A DNA stretch of 64,000 nucleotides from Saccharopolyspora sp. SCSIO 74807. GTDB taxonomy: Bacteria > Actinomycetota > Actinomycetes > Mycobacteriales > Pseudonocardiaceae. Numbering within the stretch: the first letter of the stretch is position 1; each line of letters begins with the position of its first letter. Below, piece by piece: positions 20,324 to 29,090 of the stretch. Under the pieces are notes generated by a model. The model was not told the origin of the DNA and did no database searches. It saw only the letters and a program-made list of their open reading frames with translations. Location: assembly GCF_037023755.1 (NCBI RefSeq), contig NZ_CP146100.1, positions 556,001 to 620,000 of the forward strand. Reading direction: 5' to 3'. The position numbers were made by a program, and so were the translations under genes.

Positions 20324-20500
20324 GTGTACTTCACCGACCGTGGCATCGAGGAGTTGGAGCAGCGTCGCGGCGATGAAGAGGTGACGTTGGCGTGGCTCGC
20401 GGACCGGATGCGCGCGTTCGTGGACCTGAACCCGGAATTCGAGGACGCGACCGAACGCCTCGCCACATTCCTCGCCCGCGACGACACCGACGAGGACTGA
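20324..20500 (+). CDS. DUF6104 family small protein
   Basis: A 58-residue acidic protein, conserved in actinobacteria and without known function. Its start VYFTDRGIEELEQRRGDEEV and the segment FVDLNPEFEDATERLATFLAR fit the family. The GTG at 20324 is fixed by a strong GAGGAGGAG (20312-20320). It stands after kgd on the same strand but is separated by the kgd terminator, so it probably has its own promoter. Confidence 0.8.
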   Translation: MYFTDRGIEELEQRRGDEEVTLAWLADRMRAFVDLNPEFEDATERLATFLARDDTDED

Positions 20501-20508
20501 CCCGCCGG

Positions 20509-23118
20509 TCAGCCGGGTAGACGACGCAGCGCTGCGCCTAGCTGGGCGCGGGAAGTGATGTCCAGCTTCGGGAAGATCTTGTACAGGTGGTAGCCGACGG
20601 TGCGCGGGCTCAGCGCCAGCGTGCTTGCTATCTGCCGGTTGGTGAGCCCCTGCGCTGCGAGATCGGCGATCTGCCGCTCCTGCGGGGTGAGCGGATCGGG
20701 CAGTTCGGGCCGGGAGTGCGCGTCCCCGGTCGCGCGGAGTTCGGCGTGCGCGCGGCGGCTCCAAGCGGTGGCGCCGAGCCGGTCGAACCGCTCCTCGGCG
20801 GAGCGCAGGTGCGCGCGGGCGTCCTGGTGGCGTTTGCGGCGGCGCAGCGCGGAGCCGATCTGCAGTTCGGTGCGCGCGGTGGCGAACGGCCTGCCTGCGC
20901 GGGCAGCGATCGCGAGCAGGTCTTCGCCCGAGCCGGTTTCGGCTCCGTCGGCCGCATCGCCGCCGAGCAGTGCCCAGCACCGCGCGAGGTCGAGCCGCGC
21001 CCAGTCGGCCGCACCTGCGGCGACCCAAGCCGCGAATCCCCGCACGACCTCCGCGGCCTCGTCGGTCCTCCCGGCCAGCATCGCCGCCTCCGTCGCGTCC
21101 ACTGTGGACATGCGTTGCACGAGCAGGTGGTGCGGATTCTCCGCGGGACGCCGCAACGCGCGCAGGCGCTCCCAGGCTTCTTCACCGCGCCCGCAGGACA
21201 GCGCGAGCAAGCCGCGGATCCACTGCTCGGTCAGCGCCGCGCCCGGTGACGCCGGCCCGCTGGTGGCTTCCTCCAGCCATGACCGGCACGTGCGCTCATC
21301 GCCTTGCCCGGCGTTGATCCACGCAACGGCCAGCAGCGCCTCGCAGCGCAAGGCGTGGTGGCCGAGGTCTTCGGCCAGGCGGGCGCTGTCGGCGGCCCGT
21401 TGTGCGGCGGAATCCCACTGCCCGAGCGCGGTTTTCGTCACCGCCAGCTTGAGCAGCAACAAGGCTCGCGTGCTGGGGGCGGACCGCACGTGATCACCAC
21501 GCATCAGGTGCGTGAACAGTTCCGCGTAGTGCTCCTCCTCGCCGATGAACACCGGCAGCAACGGCGGCGGCCACGCCTTCGGATGCACCGCGTCCGAGGA
21601 ACGCGACCACCACGCCAGCGTCCGCAGCGCCTGCCGATCGCCAACGCCGGGATCGCTGTGCCCGGACACGACGGTCTCCAGCGCGGGCACCGCGCCCGGC
21701 ACGGATTCGGTGGCCGCGCCGAGCCGTTCGCGCAGCGAGCCCACGGCCCGGCGCAACGAGTCGGGGGATGCCACCTCCCAACCGGCGGTGAGCGCGGTGA
21801 CGACGAGCCGCAGGGTGTGCTCGGAGCTGCCGGGTTCCGTTCCACCGCCGATCGGCAGCAGGCGCCACCCGGTGGTCCAGGACTCGGTGAAGCCGTGGAT
21901 GACCGCGCGCATGATCGCCGCGCTCAGCTCCGCATCGCTGCTGTGCCGGATCGGCACCGCGAGCAGGTCGAGCGCGTGCTCGACGTACCCGGCCAGCCAG
22001 GCCAATTCGGCGGCGATGATGCGGAACCGCTCCCGCTCCGCGGGGTCGGTGGCGCCGGCGACCGCGCGGTTGGCAGCGGTGTAGGCGTCCAGCACCCGTC
22101 CCTGCTGGGCCATCGGGACGGTAGCGCGGGCGAGCGCTGCCGCGGCACGTTCCGGTTCGGTCAGCGAACCGGCGAGGTGTTCGGCGTGTTCGGCGGGCCA
22201 CTGCTGCGGATCGGTCGCCGCGGCCAGGGCCGCGCAGGTGCGTGCCGTTTCGGCGAGCGTGGCGCGCTGCCGCACCGCGGCGCGTTCCAGGCCGGAGCGC
22301 CAGGTGAGCTCGGGTGCGGTGCGGACGATGCCCGCCCGCTCAGCCGGCGCCAGATCGTCCGGTTGCAGCTCGAGCGCCCGTGCGGCACGCAAGCACACCG
22401 GCAGGGCCGGTCCCAGCGCCAGCAGCAACAGCCAGTCGCGGGTGCGGTCCGGGACGGCCGGTGCGAAGGCTCGGGCACCCCGCGGCCCGATCACCGGCTC
22501 GGCAGGCAACGGCACCCGGCCGCTGAGCTGCTCGGGGCTGAGCTCGGCGGCGGTCTCGCGCAGCACCAGGGGGTTGCGCTCGCACAGTTCCAGCAGCCCG
22601 TGGACCACGTGTGCAGGCACGTCGCCCAGCAGTTCGCGGGCATCGCCGTCCGAACTGCCCGGCACGGTCGTCGAGGGCAGCGTTGCCAATTCCGCGCGCA
22701 ACGGCCATTCCGCGGCGGCCGTGCACACCAGCCCGAGCGAACGCCCGCCGACTCGGCGGCCCGCGTAGGCGAGCACCCGCGCCGACTCGTCGTCCGCCCA
22801 ATGCACGTCGTCGACCAGTAGCAACACCGGTTCGGCGGCCACGAGGAAGCGCCAGAACCGATGCCGCGTCGTGGCGACGTCGTCGAACTCTTCGATACCG
22901 GTGTGCCCGCTGAGCTGGTGCAACAGCGCGAACGGGGTCTCGCTCTCGTCCGGTGTGCAGGTCGCGGACAGAACCCGTGCGCGCGTCATCTCGGCGAGTC
23001 GCCGCAGCGCGGTGGTGCGTCCCCGTGCGCGCGGAGCGGTCAGCACGCGCACCGCTCCGGTGCCCGCGGCGACCGAGTCCGCGATGCGCTCCAGCTCGAC
23101 GTCGAGTCCGGTGCTCAT
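20509..23118 (-). CDS. LuxR family regulator of the large ATP-binding (LAL) type with degenerate Walker A
   Basis: An 869-residue regulator: an N-terminal AAA/NB-ARC-like domain, a long helical repeat region (about 330-780) and a C-terminal LuxR helix-turn-helix (LTPQERQIADLAAQGLTNRQ at about 806-825, then VGYHLYKIF). Walker B is intact (LLLVDDVHWAD at about 104). Walker A is not: the loop reads APRARGRTT (residues 28-36), with Arg34 where the lysine of GKT/S should be. ATP binding may therefore be weak or lost. The gene points away from the Rieske/amidohydrolase operon across about 110 bases, making it that operon's likely regulator. Confidence 0.9.
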   Translation of the reverse strand: MSTGLDVELERIADSVAAGTGAVRVLTAPRARGRTTALRRLAEMTRARVLSATCTPDESETPFALLHQLSGHTGIEEFDDVATTRHRFWRFLVAAEPVLLLVDDVHWADDESARVLAYAGRRVGGRSLGLVCTAAAEWPLRAELATLPSTTVPGSSDGDARELLGDVPAHVVHGLLELCERNPLVLRETAAELSPEQLSGRVPLPAEPVIGPRGARAFAPAVPDRTRDWLLLLALGPALPVCLRAARALELQPDDLAPAERAGIVRTAPELTWRSGLERAAVRQRATLAETARTCAALAAATDPQQWPAEHAEHLAGSLTEPERAAAALARATVPMAQQGRVLDAYTAANRAVAGATDPAERERFRIIAAELAWLAGYVEHALDLLAVPIRHSSDAELSAAIMRAVIHGFTESWTTGWRLLPIGGGTEPGSSEHTLRLVVTALTAGWEVASPDSLRRAVGSLRERLGAATESVPGAVPALETVVSGHSDPGVGDRQALRTLAWWSRSSDAVHPKAWPPPLLPVFIGEEEHYAELFTHLMRGDHVRSAPSTRALLLLKLAVTKTALGQWDSAAQRAADSARLAEDLGHHALRCEALLAVAWINAGQGDERTCRSWLEEATSGPASPGAALTEQWIRGLLALSCGRGEEAWERLRALRRPAENPHHLLVQRMSTVDATEAAMLAGRTDEAAEVVRGFAAWVAAGAADWARLDLARCWALLGGDAADGAETGSGEDLLAIAARAGRPFATARTELQIGSALRRRKRHQDARAHLRSAEERFDRLGATAWSRRAHAELRATGDAHSRPELPDPLTPQERQIADLAAQGLTNRQIASTLALSPRTVGYHLYKIFPKLDITSRAQLGAALRRLPG

Positions 23119-23229
23119 CCCGCACGGATGCTACCCGGCACTTCCGGCCAGTCATCTGACGGATTCGCGCCCCGGCCTGCCGCACCCACCCTGGAACCAA
23201 TGCGCTGAACAGCGGAAACAGGAGGTTCC

Positions 23230-23610
23230 ATGACCGCTACCCCGGTTGCGCGGCAAGCCGCCGCGCGCAGCGACGAAGTTCCGGAAGGCGGCAGGCACGT
23301 CGTCGACATCGCGGGCACGACGATCGGTCTCTTCCGCTTCCAGGGCGTGCTGCACGCCTACGAGAACGTGTGCCCGCACCAGGGCGGGCCGGTTTGCCAG
23401 GGACGGCTGGTGTCCCGGGTGACCGAGAAGCTCGACGCGGACAAGCGCAGCCGCGGCCTCGACTTCGACACCGAAGACCTGCACATCGTCTGCCCGTGGC
23501 ACGGCTTCGAGTACAGCCTGGCCACCGGTTCGCACCCGGGCCGCCCGCAGATCAAACTGCGCGCTTTCGATGTGGAGGAAGCGGAGGGAACGATCTATGT
23601 CCACGTCTGA
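23230..23610 (+). CDS. Rieske [2Fe-2S] domain protein
   Basis: A 126-residue soluble ferredoxin-like Rieske protein. The cluster ligands are in CPHQGGP (Cys-x-His) and CPWHGFEY (Cys-x2-His). It has no membrane anchor or other domain, so it is an electron carrier or a stand-alone subunit. The ATG at 23230 follows AGGAGG. Its 3' end overlaps the next gene by 14 bases, which implies co-translation with the 93-residue protein and then the amidohydrolase. Confidence 0.92.
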   Translation: MTATPVARQAAARSDEVPEGGRHVVDIAGTTIGLFRFQGVLHAYENVCPHQGGPVCQGRLVSRVTEKLDADKRSRGLDFDTEDLHIVCPWHGFEYSLATGSHPGRPQIKLRAFDVEEAEGTIYVHV

Positions 23611-23878
23611 CATCCCGGCACTGGCCGAGCACATCGATCAGCTCATCGCCGAAGGCCGTGCGCACGAGGTCCCCGCCGAGCAGCTGCAAGCCCTCGTCAC
23701 CGCCGCGACCCGGCTCTACGCCGCGGCGAACGAAGGCGCCGCGCACGCGTCGGAACCGTTGCGGGACAGCGCATCGACCACGGACGCGGTGGTGCTCACC
23801 TGCGCGTTGCTGAAGGCACGAGACCTCAACCCGTTCGATCTGGCGCTGTGGTTCTCGCGCAGCCGCGTCGCGGGCTGA
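23597..23878 (+). CDS. Hypothetical protein between Rieske and amidohydrolase genes
   Basis: A 93-residue, mostly helical, acidic protein that I do not recognise. It has no signal peptide, membrane segment or cysteine pair; one cysteine lies in VVLTCALLK. The ATG at 23597 lies inside the end of the Rieske gene, after GGAGGGAACG. Its stop is 13 bases before the amidohydrolase ATG. The tight coupling suggests a small subunit or a partner of one of the two enzymes, but no function can be read from the sequence. Confidence 0.75.
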   Translation: MSTSDIPALAEHIDQLIAEGRAHEVPAEQLQALVTAATRLYAAANEGAAHASEPLRDSASTTDAVVLTCALLKARDLNPFDLALWFSRSRVAG

Positions 23879-23891
23879 CTTGGAGGCGGAC

Positions 23892-25085
23892 ATGACCGAA
23901 GCGACTCCCCGGGCCACCCAAGAGATCACCATCCACACCGACAGCCGCGAAATCCTGGCGAACGCGCGGCGGGACATCGAGCGCTACGGGCTCGACGAGT
24001 ACTACATCGTCGACGTGGATTCGCACCACGTGGAGCTGGACTCGTGGCCGGAGATCATCGAGCACATCGAGGATCCGGTGCTGCGCGACAGCGGCAGGCA
24101 GATGATGCAGAACTGGCCGAACGCGCACAATCTCGCGTTGTCCAACCACCCGCCCGGGCTGACCCAGCAGGACGTCAGCGGCCGGATCCTGCACCAGGCG
24201 TCGCTGGCCGAACCGGTCTCCGACCGCGAGGTGCACCGCGACGTGACACTGGTCCGGCGCGCGATGGACTCGATGGGCATCGATCTGCAGGTGGTGTTCC
24301 CGCAGCCGATGCTGGAGATCGGCCTGCACCCGAGCCCGAGCGCCGCGGTGCAGCTGATGATGGCCTACAACCGGTGGTTCACCTCCACGATCCTTTCCGC
24401 CGAGCCGCGGATCAAGACGATGCTCGGGCTGCCGATCGAGGACCCGGATGCGGCGTTGCGCACCATCCGCGAGTACGCCGACCATCCAGGGGTGATCGGA
24501 TTCTTGATCACCAGCCAGCACTCGATCGGTGTGCACCGCAACGAGTACATGCCGATCTACGCGGAGCTCGAACGGCTGGGACTGCCGATCGGTTTCCACG
24601 CGGGGCCGAACCAGGCCGACTCGATGACCTCCACGATGAACAAGTTCCTGTCCGCGCACGCCATCTCGTTCGTCACCTGCAACATGACGCACCTGACGAA
24701 TTGGGTGATCAACGGCATCCCGGAGCGGTTCCCCGGCCTGAAGACGATCTGGATCGAGAGCGGGCTGGCGTGGGTGCCGTTCATGATGCAGCGGCTGGAC
24801 CACGAGTACCTGATGCGGCAGTCGGACGCTCCGTTGCTGACCAAGCTGCCCAGCGACTACATGCGGGAGATGTACTACACCTCGCAGCCCCTCGAGATCA
24901 CCGACATGGGCCTGCTGGAGAGCACGTTCCGGGCGATGGACGCCGAGAACACGCTGATGTACTCGTCGGACTGGCCGCACTGGGATTTCGACGTGCCGGG
25001 TCGCATCATGGGCATCCCGTTCCTTTCCGAGCAGGGCAAGCGAAACGTCCTGGGCGAGACGGCCCGCAAGGTCTTCGGACTCTGA
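23892..25085 (+). CDS. Amidohydrolase family (COG2159-type) metal-dependent hydrolase or decarboxylase
   Basis: A 397-residue TIM-barrel enzyme of the amidohydrolase-2 group, which contains hydrolases and non-oxidative decarboxylases. Likely metal-site motifs are DVDSHHVE near the N-terminus (about 40-47), IGFHAGPN in the middle and YSSDWPHWDFD near the C-terminus. The ATG at 23892 follows GGAGG; an in-frame start 4 codons upstream has none. It is the last gene of the Rieske operon. Together with a Rieske protein it could act on an aromatic or other ring compound; that is inference from context only. Confidence 0.88.
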   Translation: MTEATPRATQEITIHTDSREILANARRDIERYGLDEYYIVDVDSHHVELDSWPEIIEHIEDPVLRDSGRQMMQNWPNAHNLALSNHPPGLTQQDVSGRILHQASLAEPVSDREVHRDVTLVRRAMDSMGIDLQVVFPQPMLEIGLHPSPSAAVQLMMAYNRWFTSTILSAEPRIKTMLGLPIEDPDAALRTIREYADHPGVIGFLITSQHSIGVHRNEYMPIYAELERLGLPIGFHAGPNQADSMTSTMNKFLSAHAISFVTCNMTHLTNWVINGIPERFPGLKTIWIESGLAWVPFMMQRLDHEYLMRQSDAPLLTKLPSDYMREMYYTSQPLEITDMGLLESTFRAMDAENTLMYSSDWPHWDFDVPGRIMGIPFLSEQGKRNVLGETARKVFGL

Positions 25086-25121
25086 GCCGGAGGCGTATGG
25101 GCTGAGGGGTCTGAGCTGGGC

Positions 25122-25140
25122 ACGTCCGAACCGCGGACGT
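25122..25140. terminator. Hairpin between convergent amidohydrolase and hutI genes
   Basis: ACGTCCG (25122-25128) pairs with CGGACGT (25134-25140). It may end both transcripts. Confidence 0.5.
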
Positions 25141-25152
25141 CGAGCGGTGTGG

Positions 25153-26313
25153 TCAGCGGAGCCGGTGACCACCGCGCCACACCGCGTAGGTGAGCGGGAC
25201 GCCGGGCCGGTAGGCGAGCCACGCGGCACTGGGTGCGTCGAGCACGTGCACATCGGCGCGAGCTCCTGGCCGCAGCACGCCTACCGCGCCGTCTCCCCTC
25301 TCCCGGCGCAGCGCTCGCGCCCCGCCCCAGGTCGCCGCGCGGACGGCTTCGGGCACGGTCATCCGCATTTGCAGCACGGCGGTGGTGACGCAGAACGCCA
25401 TCGAAGTCGTGTAGGACGACCCGGGGTTGCAGTTCGACGCGAGGGCCACCGTCGCGCCCGCGTCCAGCAGTTCCCGGGCAGGTGGCAACGGCTGGCGGGT
25501 GGACAGATCGCACGCGGGCAGCAAGGTCGCCACCGTCTCGGAGCCCGCGAGCGCGGCGACGTCGTCCCCGTCCAGGTACGTGCAGTGGTCCACGCTGGCC
25601 GCGCCCAGCTCGGCGGCCAGCTGCACGCCCGGTCCCGGCCCGAGCTGATTTCCGTGCACCCGCAGCCCCAGCCCGCGTTCGGCGGCCGCGGTCAGCACGC
25701 GTCTGGATTGTTCGGCGTCGAACGCGCCGCGCTCGCAGAACACGTCGCACCAGCCCACGTGATCGGAAACCGCGTCCAGCATCTCGCCGCAGACCAGGTC
25801 GAGGTACTCGCCGGGATCCCATCCGGACGGCACGAGATGTGCGCCGAGGAAGGTGACCTCGTCGGCCTCACCCGCGGCCAGCCGCGCGGCGCGCACTTCG
25901 TCCTCGACGGTGAGTCCGTACCCGGTCTTGGTCTCCAAGCAGGTCGTGCCTTGCGAAACGGCCTCGGCCACGTGTCCGCGCAGCGTGCTGGCGAGCGCGT
26001 CGCCGGACGCGGCACGAGTGGCTTCCACCGTGGTCGCGATGCCTCCGGCCGAGTAGGGCTCGCCGTTCATCCGGGCGGCGAACTCGGCTGTCCGCTCCCC
26101 GGCGAACACGAGGTGCGTGTGGCTGTCCACCCAGCCGGGCAGCACGGCCCGGCCTTCGACGTCGATGGCGTGGTCGGCGGCCGGAGCGCGCGCCGCGGGA
26201 CCCGCCCACGCGATGCGGTCGCCTTCGCACACCAGCGCGGCGTCGCGGAGTTCGCCCAGTTCGTCGTCGTTCGTGACCAGCTCACCGATTCCGGTGATAA
26301 CAGTGGATGCCAT
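25153..26313 (-). CDS. hutI: Imidazolonepropionase
   Basis: A 386-residue amidohydrolase that opens 4-imidazolone-5-propionate to N-formimino-L-glutamate, the third step of histidine breakdown. The metal motif is [10 protein letters not shown] (His65, His67); ETKTGYGL and HGNQLGPG are typical of HutI. The ATG at 26313 has GGAGATGGG upstream; a start 9 codons earlier lacks this. It is the last gene of the hut cluster and is separated from hutF by about 70 bases. Confidence 0.95.
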   Translation of the reverse strand: MASTVITGIGELVTNDDELGELRDAALVCEGDRIAWAGPAARAPAADHAIDVEGRAVLPGWVDSHTHLVFAGERTAEFAARMNGEPYSAGGIATTVEATRAASGDALASTLRGHVAEAVSQGTTCLETKTGYGLTVEDEVRAARLAAGEADEVTFLGAHLVPSGWDPGEYLDLVCGEMLDAVSDHVGWCDVFCERGAFDAEQSRRVLTAAAERGLGLRVHGNQLGPGPGVQLAAELGAASVDHCTYLDGDDVAALAGSETVATLLPACDLSTRQPLPPARELLDAGATVALASNCNPGSSYTTSMAFCVTTAVLQMRMTVPEAVRAATWGGARALRRERGDGAVGVLRPGARADVHVLDAPSAAWLAYRPGVPLTYAVWRGGHRLR

Positions 26314-26386
26314 CGCTGCCCATCTCCAGTGCTTGATCAACGATCAGCGCTGATCCCGGTCGTGCTGTTCCGGTCGTCCCGTCCGG

Positions 26387-27688
26387 TCATGTCCCGTGCA
26401 GCTCCTCGATGACCGCGCCGAGTCGCTGCGCGGCATCGGGAAACCGTTCGTGCGCGCCGTTCCGGACGACGTGCTCGCCGTCGGCCACGACGTGCCGAAC
26501 GTCGTCCGCCCGCGCGTGCACGGGCACCGCCGCCATCGGCACCCCGGCCAATCGCGGCCCGTCGAGCGCGACCGAGACCAGATCCGCGCGGCAGCCGGGT
26601 GCGATGCGTCCGGCATTCCAGCCCAGGCCGCGGTGCGCCGTGGCCATCGCGAGTTGCGCGTTCGTGGTGAAGTGACCCCGGTTCTCCGCACGTAGTCGCT
26701 GTCCGGCCTCCACGGCTTGCGCCTCGCCGAGCACGTCGAGCACGGAGTGCCCGTCGCTGCCGACCGAGAGCGGACTTCCCGCGGCGGCCAACGCCGAGGC
26801 CGGGCCGATGCCGTCACCGAGGTCAGCCTCGGTCGTCGGGCACAGGCAAACCCCGGTGCCGCTGCCGCCGAGCACCGCGATGTCCCGTTCGTCGAGGTGC
26901 GTTGCATGCACCGCGGTGGTCCCGGGCCCCAGCGCTCCGAGCGATTCGAGCAGTTGAGCCGGGGTGCACCCGTGCGCGGCGAGGCACGCCTCGTTCTCCT
27001 TGCGCTGCTCGGATAGGTGGACGTGCAGCGGTGCGCCGGCCCGCCGCGACCACTCCGCGACGACGGGAACCTGTTCGGCGGGCACCGCGCGCACCGAATG
27101 CACGGCCGCGCCGAGCCGCACCCGCTGACTGTCCACTGTGAACTCCTCGAGGCGATGCGCCCAGGAGTCGGCATCGGCATCGGCGAACCGCCGCTGCACA
27201 CCCTCCGCGGGAGCACCGAACCCGGCGGACAAGTAGCACGTGTCCAGCAGCGTCAGCCGGATCCCGGCGTCTTCGGCCGCCGCCACGAGCGCGGCCCCCA
27301 TCGCGTTCGGATCGTCGTAGCGGCCACCGCTGGGGTGGTGCAGGTAGTGGAACTCACCGACGGAGGTGATCCCGGCCAGCACCATCTCGGCGTACACGGC
27401 CGCCGCAAGCCGCCGGTACGACTCCGGATCCAGCCGATCCGCGACCGCGTACATCGTTTCCCGCCAGGTCCAGAACGTGCCGCGCCCGCCGGTCCGCCCG
27501 CGCAATGCCCGGTGGAAGGCGTGCGAATGCCCGTTCGCGAGCCCCGGCAGGCTCAGCCCCGGCAATCGCCGCGCACCGGCGGGCGGAGTGTCCACAGTGG
27601 TCACATCGCGGATCAGCGGGCCGTCGACGTCGACGAGCACCCCGGCTCGCGGCGCACCGTCCAGCCAGGCCCATTCGCACCAGAACAT
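26387..27688 (-). CDS. hutF: Formimidoylglutamate deiminase
   Basis: A 433-residue amidohydrolase of the HutF type, which converts N-formimino-L-glutamate to N-formyl-L-glutamate plus ammonia. The first metal motif is ANGHSHAFHRALRG (His54, His56), and TSVGEFHYLHH is typical of the family. Its ATG overlaps the stop of the upstream AllC-like gene by one base (TGATG), so the two are translationally coupled. Presence of hutF means histidine is broken down by the five-step route, which needs an N-formylglutamate hydrolase. Confidence 0.94.
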   Translation of the reverse strand: MFWCEWAWLDGAPRAGVLVDVDGPLIRDVTTVDTPPAGARRLPGLSLPGLANGHSHAFHRALRGRTGGRGTFWTWRETMYAVADRLDPESYRRLAAAVYAEMVLAGITSVGEFHYLHHPSGGRYDDPNAMGAALVAAAEDAGIRLTLLDTCYLSAGFGAPAEGVQRRFADADADSWAHRLEEFTVDSQRVRLGAAVHSVRAVPAEQVPVVAEWSRRAGAPLHVHLSEQRKENEACLAAHGCTPAQLLESLGALGPGTTAVHATHLDERDIAVLGGSGTGVCLCPTTEADLGDGIGPASALAAAGSPLSVGSDGHSVLDVLGEAQAVEAGQRLRAENRGHFTTNAQLAMATAHRGLGWNAGRIAPGCRADLVSVALDGPRLAGVPMAAVPVHARADDVRHVVADGEHVVRNGAHERFPDAAQRLGAVIEELHGT

Positions 27689-28875
27689 CAGCCGGCCCAC
27701 GCTTCCAGAACGCGCGCCAGCGCCGCCACTCCGGCTTCGCAGTCGGCCGGTTCGGCGTGCTCCTGCGGCGCGTGGCTGATGCCGGTCGGGTTGCGTACGA
27801 ACAGCATTCCGGTCGGGACCTGCGCGGACAGCACTCCCGCGTCGTGCCCCGCCCCGGTGGGCAACGCAGGCGCGGAGTCCAGCAGCGCCCGCAATTCGTC
27901 GCGCAGCTCGGGCCGGAAGTGCACTTCGTCGCCGAAGGACTCCTCGGTCACTTCGGCCCGGCAGCCCTCATCGGCGGCGAACCGGTGCGCCAGCACCGAC
28001 AGATGCTCCACCAGCCCGCGCGCCCCCGCGGTGTGCGGAGCGCGCGCATCCAACCACATGTCCACTGTGGAGGGAATGACGTTGGTGCCGCCCGGACTGG
28101 CCGCCACGCGGCCCACCGTCGCCCGCGCACCCAGCTTCGCGGCTTCCTTGCGCACGGCGACCACGGTTCTGGACGCGGGCAGCATCGGGTCCCGGCGATC
28201 CGGCATCGGTGTGGCCCCAGCGTGGTTGCCCTGGCCGTGGAACCGGAATCGCCAACGGCCGTGCGCGAGAATCGACGAGGCCACGGCCACCGGGCGGTCC
28301 CATCCGACCAGCCCCCGGCCCTGCTCCACGTGCAGTTCCACGAACCGCCCGATCCGGCGCAGCGCGGCGTCGTCGCGGCCGATGCGCTCGGCAGCGGACC
28401 CCATCGCCTCCCCGAACGTCACGCCGTCCACATCGCGCAGCGCCCGCGCCCGCTCCGGCGCGATGCTCCCGCTGAGCAGCCGCGAACCGAGGCAGGGCAC
28501 GCCGAACCGGCCGCCTTCCTCTTCGGCGAACACCACGACGGCCAGTGGTCTCCGCGGCACGAAGTCCTTGGCCCGCAACGAATCCATCGCGCTCAGCGCC
28601 GACACGACGCCCAACGGTCCGTCGAACGCGCCGCCACCGGGAACCGAGTCAAGATGGCTGCCGGTCACCACGGCGTCGTCGCCAGGTTCACCGAGCCACG
28701 CCCAGATGTTGGCGTTGCGGTCGGTCTCCACCCGTAAATCGCGAGCCTGCGCCTGCTCCACGAACCATTCCCGCAGTTCGCGTTCCGCCGAGTCGAACAC
28801 GTGCCGCGAGTATCCGCCGCGCAACCGATCGCGCCCGACGTCCTCGATCTGCTCCAGCAACGCATTGGCACCCAT
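27688..28875 (-). CDS. Allantoate amidohydrolase-like M20 peptidase, probable N-formylglutamate hydrolase of the hut pathway
   Basis: A 395-residue enzyme of the AllC/N-carbamoyl-amino-acid amidohydrolase group (M20 family). The zinc motif is VVTGSHLDSVPGGG (His74, Asp76), then FDGPLGV and EEEGGRFG. The ATG at 28875 has GGAAGGGG upstream. No other allantoin gene is nearby. An AllC-like gene also sits among hut genes in streptomycetes, as I recall. Because no HutG is present here, this protein probably releases formate from N-formylglutamate; that is inference, not demonstrated by sequence. Confidence 0.85.
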   Translation of the reverse strand: MGANALLEQIEDVGRDRLRGGYSRHVFDSAERELREWFVEQAQARDLRVETDRNANIWAWLGEPGDDAVVTGSHLDSVPGGGAFDGPLGVVSALSAMDSLRAKDFVPRRPLAVVVFAEEEGGRFGVPCLGSRLLSGSIAPERARALRDVDGVTFGEAMGSAAERIGRDDAALRRIGRFVELHVEQGRGLVGWDRPVAVASSILAHGRWRFRFHGQGNHAGATPMPDRRDPMLPASRTVVAVRKEAAKLGARATVGRVAASPGGTNVIPSTVDMWLDARAPHTAGARGLVEHLSVLAHRFAADEGCRAEVTEESFGDEVHFRPELRDELRALLDSAPALPTGAGHDAGVLSAQVPTGMLFVRNPTGISHAPQEHAEPADCEAGVAALARVLEAWAG

Positions 28876-29090
28876 CGCACTCGTCCCCTTCCAGCGATCT
28901 CCCTTGCCGCACCGGGCTTTCCGGCGCCCACGAGCCCATGAAACACGCGTTCGATCCGAGGCGCACGGATGATCACCCGCACTGGCGATCCGTCGGCGTG
29001 TCGGCCGCTTTCCCGCGATCGCCCGGTAGCGGGCGGCACACCCGCGCTGCGCTGCACCGACAGCCGGGCCGGGCAGATCGGGCGGCTCCT
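28876..29090. other. Gap inside the hut cluster
   Basis: About 215 bases separate hutU from the AllC-like gene. I see no gene and no clear promoter or operator. It may hold an internal promoter for the AllC-like, hutF and hutI genes. Confidence 0.4.

Noticed and set aside
16348..20487. A 1379-codon open frame on the minus strand opposite kgd
   Set aside because: It is exactly antisense to kgd, His/Val/Leu/Arg-rich and without domain character. Long antisense frames are expected in GC-rich DNA with strong third-position bias.
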